The translations under genes and the position numbers were made by a program. 64,000 bases of DNA from Talpa occidentalis (taxonomy: Eukaryota > Chordata > Mammalia > Eulipotyphla > Talpidae), in the NCBI RefSeq assembly GCF_014898055.3, contig NW_023605194.1:101749258-101813257 (forward strand), written 5' to 3'. Of the stretch, positions 55,808-64,000 are shown piece after piece (position 1 is the stretch's first letter; each line of letters opens with the position of its first letter). The notes beneath the pieces were generated by a model. It was not told where the DNA came from, did not search any database, and saw only the letters and a program-made list of their open reading frames with translations.

Positions 55808-58394
55808 GAAACAGATACTTATAAATTTATTTGGAACTTAGAAGGAAATATTTTTAGGGAAACAATGTTGAAAACTGGTGATTAGGTTTCTAACAGGCCT
55901 TGCCAGCCTACTAAACCCCAAGTGGCTACACCAAAGAACTCAAGCTCCCTGTTGCTCCTCCAGGAAAACATGCAACTAAAAAAGAAATAGTACAACAGCA
56001 CCCTAGAGTGCTGCGCTATCTCCCTATTTCCCACATCTTCATTAACTACAACTCCAGTTTGGAAACCTCCAGTTTCTTCTACTGGGAGGAAAGAATTCCT
56101 TTCTTCGTGGTGATGAAAGAAGTAAGAGCCCTCAGGTAGGCGAGGTTAACAGGAAGGGACATGACTCACTACCCATCAAGGATGTTCCTAAGTTGGGTTT
56201 CAGGGCTTGGGAAGGGCTCCCTCATTTAATTTTTTCTCAATGGGTTTATTTTTGCTGCTTGATGTTTGGTTTAACTTGATAGAAATAACCACGTTGCTTC
56301 TGTATCGTGAGAAGTAGCAGGTGGCGTTAAGTCCTCTTTCTTGTGGGCAAATAATAGAATCTGTAAATACTAGCCTATTCCTTCCTCTCGACCTTTGTCC
56401 TCCTTAGAGTGTCAAGGGGAAGGTTGCTCTGGGCCACTCAGAGGGCAGATACCACGCACAGGTCCTCCCAACCAGCACACAGGATTCTCTGACCTTGTGT
56501 TCTAAGTACAATGGCCTTTATGTTATTCCAACTAAAGCCAGAAATAACTGAGATCCACTTAAAAAAATATAAACCTCAAAAATCTTTCTCCCCCCCCCCA
56601 TGCATTAACAGGCAAAAGAATTAACCAGTAGTCACCATTAACTTTTGTGGCTGCAAAATTATTGGCTAATTATACCAACTATTGCATTCTTAGCCTATCA
56701 GACCATCCAGAGACAAAAATGTTTTGTCTTTGATCATCCAGAGACAAAAATGTTTCTTGGAACCAATCCACAGAGCAGCCAACGGAGTCTGTTTCGACTG
56801 TTCTTATTGAAGACCGTGGTGCCAGCAGTGCTCATCATCATTGCTGACCACTGAGGCTTGGCAGCGACGCAGAATGAATGGTTTCAGTGCACTATTCAAA
56901 GTTCTTAGGCAATGAGTCCCTACTTGGCATTCTGCCTCCTAAAACATTCATCAAAGCAAAAATCACCACACAAATGTGTACTCTCTGACGGAGTAATCGC
57001 TTATCTCTCAAAATACTGGAAACTCTGATTGTGCAGGTATGCATGCATTTAAGGAGTAAAAAATCTGCGTCCATTTTAGAGCACCCTTCCCTATACACTG
57101 TATTCATTGCCTATTGCCTAATTGACGAAATCTAATAAAACATGTATGAAGAAGCTCAGAAATATCACAAAGCTAGCAAAATATTCACATAGGTATCATT
57201 TGGTTGCTATTAATAATTTAAGGTTCTTCCAAACCGTATGTGTATCTTTATATTTTAAAATGTCCAGGGATCATCTGGCATTAAAACTTAATCACCATTC
57301 AGGAAAGTTTTTCCATGTAGGTCAAAGTTTAATGAACAATTAAGGCAGTGGAAGCTTAAAGTGGAATTGCCAAAATTATACCAGAGGATATGATGGTAAT
57401 AGTAGAATGTACCTTAAAAAACAACCTAAAACATATTTCCAGTCTATCATTTGCCAGTGTCCTAGTTACCTTGTACTCAAACAAAGACTTGATGACTATT
57501 ACAGCAAGTTTTTCTGACTTTATTGTATTCACCGGGTTATAAATGTACTTATTCCTACATTGTGGTATTAAACAATCAGATAGCACAAAATATTGTAGAT
57601 TTTTTGTTTGATTTTTTTTTCCTCTTTCATAATTTTGGTGCAAGCACTATTTGTGGAAGGATATGGCAATTCAGGTTGGGGGCAGGTTGTAACAGAAACC
57701 ATCTGCCCTTTCCATTTGTCTTGAGTCCTTTTGTCATGATTAATTATTGTTACCAAAAAAAAAAGTGCACCACCTCATTGCTGGTGCTTTGTAAGATGTT
57801 AGCAGTCATTGCCTTCTTTTAGCGGAATGGTGCTTAAAATATTACACGTTTTGTTCTCTGTGGCACTAAACACAGTCTCTGGTTCCAACAGACTGCAAGA
57901 GACAGGTGGGACTTACTCACATTCCTGTCAGAGCCAACACAATGGAGATAAAGTTTAAGTGGATGGTTAAGAATGTTCTACCTTGTATTAAGCATCTCTG
58001 ATGTTTGCCTTGTAGAGAATCAAAATCCACTGAAGGGATAAAATATGCATATCATGTTTATACTGATAAAATGAGCTTCAAAAGAGTAAGCAAAAAATGC
58101 TAATATTGCATCTTGTATTAATGTTTGATAGAAACTTAAATTCACATTTCCAGCAAACCTTCAGCATTACTGAATTTTAAAGTTTCCCAAGAGAAGGTGA
58201 AAGGGACCAGTGTTGGGATTTCTTTTTTTTATTCAGGGGAAATGCATTCTAGGAGGGGCCAACGTAGGAGATTATGAGGAGGGTGAAGGTCTGTTCAGAT
58301 GTGTGGTGTGGTATTTCCCGAAAAGGTGTCTTCCACAGCACCTCCTCAGTTCAGGTAGAACATTCACCAAGATGTGCTGTTATACTCAGAAAAG
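55808..58394. other. Intergenic sequence with a small direct repeat
   Basis: At 56703-56756 a 23-bp word beginning catccagagacaaaaatg occurs twice with a 31-bp period. The open frame at 56645-56854 lacks an ATG at its start (it opens with TTG), so it is not a supported gene. A C-run is at 56590-56600. Frames at 57122-57822 are not recognisable. Confidence 0.4.
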
Positions 58395-58450
58395 TGTTCA
58401 ATTATTCATTCGGCATTTATTAAACACCTTTCATGAATCCAGAATGGGAT
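58395..58450 (-). repeat. Short L2-like 3' fragment, antisense
   Basis: TCATTCGGCATTTATTAAAC followed by ACCTTTCATGAATCCAG resembles the reverse complement of the L2 terminus. Confidence 0.35.
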
Positions 58451-60204
58451 AAAAAGAAGAGAGAAGTAGACAAAAAGGGATGAAAGCTATCACTGCTATG
58501 TTTTCAATCCTCACAGAACTTCATTTAGTTGAGAAAGAGAGAAACTTCAAACACCCGAGGAACAGAGATCACCTCTAGTGAGGGGCCTCCATGCTCCCTT
58601 CCTGCTCAGAATATCCTTTCCCTTAGTCTGCTAATTTCCCTTCTCTAACAGGAAGTTCTATCTGTTAGAGCCACTCATCACATTTGGGCTTCCTATTTAG
58701 GCCTTCTATTTATGATGTAGAACACACTTACACACACAGTCTGTGTCACAATATATATGTTGTGCAGGAAGGCTCACATAGTTATCAAGTAACATCTGAG
58801 TCTTGGCAAATGCAAAACAAAGTTCCAAAGTAATGAGACAAGTTAACTTGCAGACTAAGGGGTACCCCAGACCTGCCTGCTCTAAAGAAGTTCTGCTGTT
58901 TACCTCATAAAGTCAAAGCATGCTCCTATTGTGAAAAAAAAAAAAAATAGAATAGTGTGCATAGAGAGAGGAGAAAGGGCAATACATTCCCAATGAAACA
59001 CCCCAAGTTACCCAGACAAACAGGTGGGGCAGCTGAGGGGTGTAACCTTGCCACAATTCTACGGCACCTTCCAGTAGGGAACCGTAGGAGAAAGGCAGAA
59101 AGGGCCAAGCAAGTTAGTCTGCATTGTCAGTGCCCCACCCCCCATATGTCTCTCACCCATGTATTCATTCCATGTCCCCCAAGTCCCTGGGGCAAGTCCA
59201 AGGCTGAGAAGCAAGCACAGCTTCTTCACATGCCTCTCTGCTCCACGTGTCTCCCCTCCTGTGTGTTCTCCCAAGCTTCCTCTCCAAGTCTTTTTCTAAC
59301 TTCCCCTCCCTGCTCAGCTCCACCCTCCTGTCAGGTGGGGCGGGGAACACGGAACCTCCCCTTTCCTCTGTAACAATAAGACATTATATGTACATGAATG
59401 AAAGGAAACTCAGAATGATCCAGAATAAGATGTGAGAAATAGCTAAGGTGAATTCCAACATTGGTAAGTTCACACTACAGATCCAGAATAAAGGAGCATT
59501 TCAAGGTTAACATGTTAGACCTGGAGCTTTATTTATATAAAGCATGCAAAGTCAAAGGAGAAGATTACTGAAAGGGAAGTGTTAGTAACCTGGCAAGAAG
59601 AAATGAAGGCTGAAATCAGGGAGATCAATGGGGAAACTATTGATTTTTTTTTTTCCAGGAACACGGAGACAAAATACCTGAACTAAATGGAGTGATAAAA
59701 ATAATGTTTTTGGTAAATATGATTAGCTATACTCACATATTGGATATAAGTGTGGAGGGAAAGAAAGATGATAACTCCCAAGTTTTAATGTTAGGTAGCT
59801 AGAAACTGGTGACGAACATTGAAAGATACAGAACTTTGAACTACACTTGAACTACAACTGATTTGGCCAGAAGTGTCAGCACGAGGAGATGGGAAAACTG
59901 GTCAGAGTCGCTTTAAACACTTTCAGTCACACAATCAACTGACATTTCCTATTTCCTTATGACCCGGGACTAGATTTTTAGTATGACATGGACAAAAATA
60001 ACCATGAATCTGCAAGTCACAAAAAAATCAGAATCTTGAGGGTAAATGAGGAAGAAAGATGGAGCATAAAGGGCTAAGTTTTCTTGGAATGCCCATAATT
60101 TAATGGGAAAGAAGAGTAAGCATAACTAAGAGGAAGTGGGTACTCAAGGAGGTAAAAGGAAAGAGGAAGCAGCTTTCTAGAAGATAAGATGATCAGTCCT
60201 ATGA
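58451..60204. other. Intergenic sequence, nothing recognised
   Basis: 58950-59370 is GC-richer with overlapping frames on both strands but no protein family features. Possibly decayed repeat. Confidence 0.4.
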
Positions 60205-61010
60205 AATGTTGGCCTATAACATTAATTTTTTATTATTATCTAGCTGGATGTAAAATTCTGACATAGGTTTTCTTTTATTACTTTGAGATTCCCACTCTCT
60301 TTTGGCTTGTTATTACTATTAAGAAATCTGGTGTCACTCCAATTATCATTCATTTATTGGTAATTATTTTTTTCATTGATTACTTTTAAACTATTCTCTT
60401 TGTCCTGACATGTCATTAAAATATATTTTAATTTATACTGTGTAGTTCTCATTGTGAATCATGATTCTGAGGCTAATTTTTTTTTAGTAATTCAAAATAT
60501 TTTGCAGATATTGGTTCTTTAAATACTATATTGGTTTTTTAAATACTTTTAATACTATACTTTAAATACTGTGCTCCTTGAGATTCAAAAGTTTTATAAA
60601 GGTAGTTGTAAAGTTAGACCTTAATTTTCCTATGCATTCCAATTTACCTCTCTTATATTCTCCATTTTTTCATCTCTCCAAATTATAGTATGGTAATTTC
60701 CTTAGCTCTAACTTGTAGTTTATCAGGTCTCATGACTGTTCTTTAACTTTTCTATTAATATTTAATTCCAGCTACTATTTCTATATTCTTTGTAGAGATA
60801 TTCAATTTCAACTACTTTTGTTTTTCATATAGAAGTCATATTTAATTATTTCTCATCAATATGTTGGTTTTTCATGGGCTCTTACTGTTTTCTCCTGTTT
60901 TAGAATCTTTTGTGCTCCGAATCATATTATTTTTATTTTATAGTTCCTATTTACTAGTTCTATTATCTGGACTTTTTTGGGACTCCTAATCCTTTTAATT
61001 GTTCTGTCAA
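60205..61010 (-). repeat. Ancient L1M fragment, antisense
   Basis: Recurrent old-L1 words in order: TAGCTGGATGTAAAATTCTG, CTCTTTTGGCTTGTTATTAC, AAGAAATCTGGTGTC, ATTCTCTTTGTCCTGACATG, GTAGTTCTCATTGTGAATC and TTTTGCAGATATTGGTTC. Orientation is assigned by resemblance and is tentative. Confidence 0.5.
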
Positions 61011-61214
61011 TTGATTCTAGTGCATGGTAATCTGGTCCCCTGCTTGCTTTGTATTCAAGAATTTGTGTTCACCTTCAGCAAGGGAATCCCTCACAGCCTG
61101 AGCTAGCATGTCCCTTCAGAACAGGTTGTGTTTGCTTTTTCCAGGAGTCTCAGTGTTGTCACTGAATAGGGCCAATTTCTTTGGTCTTCTTTGACTTACA
61201 GATTCTTGACCTTA

Positions 61215-61400
61215 GCAGATAGTATAGATCAGTATCCAGCAAACCACCACCTATTTTTATAGTTTTTTTTGAAATGCAAACATTCCCATTTGTTTATATG
61301 TTTCTACAGCAGCTTTTGTTCTACAACGGCAGAGCAGGAAGGCTGCAACAGAAATTGCATGGCACATAAAACTGATAATATTTCCACTCAGGGCCCAAGC
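61215..61400 (+). repeat. hAT-type DNA transposon fossil, second copy
   Basis: CAGCAGCTTTTGTTCTACAA, CGGCAGAGCAGGAAGGC, TGCAACAGAAATTGCATGGC and AAACTGATAATATTTCCACTC reproduce, in reverse, the element at 23780-24035. Subfamily not named. Confidence 0.6.
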
Positions 61401-61600
61401 TGACAAGTTTCTTTGTTGACTCCATGTGCGAGTGCAGGCTACTTTTCATTTTTTTTTAAATAGTCTACATTATGTCTAGAGACAGTTTTTTAGGTCCTGA
61501 ATTCATGCCACTTTACTGATTCTAACTCTCATTCCTGCAAGATCTCAGAGTTCAAGGCCCCATGTCCTATAGGACATTTAAATCCAAACGCCTAGTTTTT

Positions 61601-61877
61601 TTGTTGTTGTTAAAGATTTATTTATTTATGTATGCAAGAACTGGGGTACAGGCCAGAGATGCAGGGTGGGTGGGGAGAGGACTCACCAGAGACAAAGTGG
61701 GGAACAGAACAGGCAGACTGACTGAAGTACACTGCTGAGGGAAGCAGCTGGTGAGTCAGGAGAGATCTTCTGCACCATATGGGTTGCTCCCTGGCCAGCC
61801 GGGGATTGAACTCATGCTGCAGAGGCTCTGGATTGCTTCATAGTGCAGTGTTTAACCCCTTGTGCCACCAGGGAGGC
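61601..61877 (-). mobile_element. tRNA-derived SINE, older subfamily
   Basis: Tail TTGTTGTTGTTAAAGATTTA, body, B box GGGGATTGAACTCATG and head TGCCACCAGGGAGGCCC. Target repeats ccaaacgcctagttttt (61584-61600) and ccaaactcctagattttt (61878-61895). Confidence 0.93.
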
Positions 61878-61895
61878 CCAAACTCCTAGATTTTT

Positions 61896-62229
61896 AGGAA
61901 AGCATATTTTCCTGCTATGCCAGCACCCCTCCACAAGATCGTAGCACCCACCCTTGCAAAACTTAAAACTCTTTCTGTCTCCTGCAGCTATCACTAACAA
62001 AATAGCTATGCATTAGCTATATTCTTCAGCAATTATAGGTGTCTTGTAGCAAGATATTTCTTAAGTTATGTAATACATCATATTTCTGGAAATTAAAAGT
62101 TGTATAAAATGTAACTGGAATTTTATACAATATAACTGGAGAACAGAAAAATTAAACATTTTGAGTAAAATTATTTATATGGGATCATGAAGGTGGAAAC
62201 TATTTAGGAAAATTGAGAAGGAGGTGGAC
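61896..62229. other. Intergenic AT-rich sequence, nothing recognised
   Basis: No supported feature. Confidence 0.5.
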
Positions 62230-62365
62230 AATGAGTGAAGTAAAGATAAATCAAGTATTAGAAACCACATAGAAGACTTGCTCCAATTTGAATTCTACCT
62301 GTGTGACCCTAAGAAAACTTAATTAACTTCTTCTAACTTCAATTCACTTATCCGTAAACTGGAGG
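62230..62365 (+). repeat. MIR
   Basis: TTTGAATTCTACCTGTGTGA, CCCTAAGAAAACTTAATTAA and CAATTCACTTATCCGTAAAC follow the MIR core in sense orientation. Confidence 0.65.
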
Positions 62366-62554
62366 TTAAGCAGTCCAAACATAAAGCAAAACCTCAAGAT
62401 ATGACCCTTGTGATTTTCATGACTGTATCATGTCCTTAAAACGTTACTCCCTTTCAGATTACCTTGCTCCTGCTTTGAAGAAAGGCAAGAAGCATATTTA
62501 ACATATGGCATATAGAACAGCAAATATTTCTCGCTGAATTTAGCCGTCGTCATC

Positions 62555-62568
62555 GTTTCCATGGCAAC
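62555..62568. promoter_or_regulatory. Perfect RFX X-box
   Basis: GTTTCCATGGCAAC matches the palindromic X-box consensus bound by RFX factors (GTNRCC, short spacer, RGYAAC form). It follows a small CpG cluster (TCGCTGAATTTAGCCGTCGT, 62531-62550) in otherwise CpG-poor DNA. RFX factors drive ciliary and some neuronal and immune genes. The target gene is unknown. Confidence 0.6.
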
Positions 62569-62879
62569 TACCTTACTCTCAGAAGAGGGGCAAAACACAT
62601 AAAGATGCTATGAAAGATTTATAGTCACTTGTTTGGGGAGATCTTCATAACTCTCAAGGTTATGAGGGAAGGAGTCGTCCCAAACATATGGTAATGAAAG
62701 CTTAAAGTAGTTATCAGCTGTTTCCCTTGGGAAACTATTTAGTAATCATTTTTCATTGTTTAATAATCTGGCCTCATTTTTTAACCATGCCTATATGTCT
62801 GTCATAGGTTATCAGATTCGTATAAATAATTTGTCAGAGTATACTTTACTTATTAGGTAGATACTAAGGAGGGAACAAT

Positions 62880-63060
62880 TAGTCAGGAAATACAGCTTGA
62901 GAAAAAAGGAGATGATAGGGTTTGGAAAAGGAAGGCAAGATGTGGGGGCTGGGAGATGTGGTGTGTCCTAGAAATAGCAATATAATGGGGGGAGGGTGGA
63001 GAGGACCACAACTGTCTCGGGAATAACGCAAGTCAATGATATTGGGCTTATACAAGTGGT
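62880..63060 (+). repeat. Possible L1 3' UTR scrap
   Basis: Purine/G-rich sequence leading to AACTGTCTCGGGAATAACGC resembles the G-rich part and CAATTGTATCGGGAATATAAC of the L1 at 3.0 kb, but no A-tail or target-site duplication is evident. Confidence 0.25.
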
Positions 63061-63784
63061 ATTCAGCCAATGTGGAGGCTATATTTGCATGCTATATTTT
63101 TAGATGCAGCATTTTTTTTCCCATAAAGAAAGCAATGATTCATTTCTCTAATAAATTCTTTAGATCAATTTTGTTTTCAGTCCAGTGTTTTCGATCTTTT
63201 CCGATATGATTTTTCACTGTCTGATGGAATTCACAAAGGCAACACAAATCAATTTCCCAAATGAGTTTCCTATATCTTCCAGTGTTTTAATTAGCCAACA
63301 GTTTTATTTCTTAAACTCTTAGACTTGTTTTCAATTAGAATATATTCAATTATAATGAATGTAGGAATACAAATCCCCTTTGGTTTTTTATTTTAAGTGA
63401 TTTCTAAACACATAATTAACATGGTATCATTTCACTTTTAGCAATGCCCCAAAAAGGGAAAGCAATGTGGTACTTGAATACTTTCTGTCTCTAAAATAAA
63501 AATGACCTCATTATGAAGCTTATATTCTATAGAGAGAAACAACTCACAAATTTGAGTAAATATATTTTAAAAAATCTCAACTTTATTTACTATGAAATGC
63601 TGATAAAAAGCATTTTTTCCTCATGGGAGAAAATGTGTTATGATGAACTTGTCTAGAGATATCCAGAATATTTAATAAGAAGGTGGAGTGTAGATTCTTC
63701 TTTACCCTATTTCTCCGTCTCCAAAATAGGAGCTACTGTTGGATCTTTATTCATTGTCAGATATTCAAATTAGCTATCAGTTTG
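63061..63784. other. Intergenic AT-rich sequence, nothing recognised
   Basis: No supported feature. Confidence 0.5.
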
Positions 63785-63909
63785 CTATAGACAGTGTTGT
63801 GTCCTCACTCCCAACCATATATTGAAATCCAAATCAGCAAAGATGATGCCATTAGCACCTCTGGGAGGAAGAGTCCTCATGAGCAGGATTAGTGCCCTTA
63901 GAGAATCCA
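63785..63909 (+). repeat. MaLR/MLT-type LTR fragment, same group as 11.4 kb
   Basis: GTTGTGTCCTCACTCCCAAC, CATATATTGAAATCCAAATC, GATGATGCCATTAGCACCTC, TGGGAGGAAGAGTCCTCATG and GGATTAGTGCCCTTAGAGAA follow the same LTR consensus as 11437-11843. It is cut by the SINE that follows. Confidence 0.6.
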
Positions 63910-64000
63910 GGAGTCTCCCTGGTGGCACAAGGGGTTAAGTCGCAGCACTGTGAAGTTATCTACAGCCACTGCAGAGTGGCAAGAGTTGGAGGCTGGCCAG
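63910..64000 (+). mobile_element. tRNA-derived SINE, cut by the window end
   Basis: GAGTCTCCCTGGTGGCACAAG, GGGTTAAGTCGCAGCACTGTG and the A-box region are present. The B box would lie at the edge. Inserted into the LTR fragment. Confidence 0.88.

Noticed and set aside
58957..59373. 138-codon frame in a GC-raised patch
   Set aside because: Pro/Ser-rich, overlapped by open minus-strand frames, and with no recognisable motif. Composition explains it.
63785..63909. Right-edge sequence as a unique conserved block
   Set aside because: It follows the same LTR consensus as 11437-11843 and is better explained as a broken LTR.

Overview
This window is nuclear DNA from a placental mammal. It holds one recognisable protein-coding exon in a CpG island, and everything else is AT-rich non-coding sequence dense in mammalian interspersed repeats (MIR, L2, L1M/L1MA, MaLR-type LTRs, hAT fossils and about 25 copies of a tRNA-derived SINE). 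The SINE carries pol III A and B boxes, a 3' AATAAATAAATCTTT tail and an A-run. I see no Alu, B1/B2, ruminant, pig, dog, horse or vesper-bat SINE. I suspect a laurasiatherian with its own SINE family (a yinpterochiropteran bat is one possibility), but I cannot prove the species from the sequence.

The gene is RAPGEF2 (PDZ-GEF1), read right to left on the minus strand. Its first coding exon (35456-35524, 23 codons beginning MASYVDNSFRQAV) ends in a perfect CAG|GTGAG donor and lies in a CpG island of roughly 35.03-36.96 kb. Positions 1-35455 are therefore the 5' part of RAPGEF2 intron 1; exon 2 is not in the window. Positions above about 36.6 kb are upstream intergenic sequence. From memory of the human map, this should lie between RAPGEF2 and SPMIP2/C4orf45. 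No other gene was found.

Layout: 0-5.5 kb has an unclassified LTR-like stretch, SINEs, a young 5'-truncated L1 and a 23-bp minisatellite. 5.5-17 kb has ancient L1, MIR, L2, an LTR and a candidate MEF2/forkhead element. 17-21.4 kb has SINEs, including a nested pair. 21.4-29 kb is free of SINEs and holds one hAT fossil and an old L1. 29-35 kb has three SINEs and unique sequence. 35-37 kb is the promoter island. 37-41 kb has a long L2, MIR and a short young L1. 41-56 kb is SINE-rich, with microsatellites, a solo-LTR-like unit and several stretches resembling conserved non-coding elements. 56-64 kb has old L1, a second hAT copy in the opposite direction, a perfect RFX X-box near 62.56 kb, and an LTR fragment broken by a SINE at the right edge.

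The window shows no undescribed coding system. The most informative items are the RAPGEF2 promoter with a possible divergent start, the lineage SINE family with datable subfamilies, the X-box in a CpG-bearing patch, and several candidate regulatory elements.
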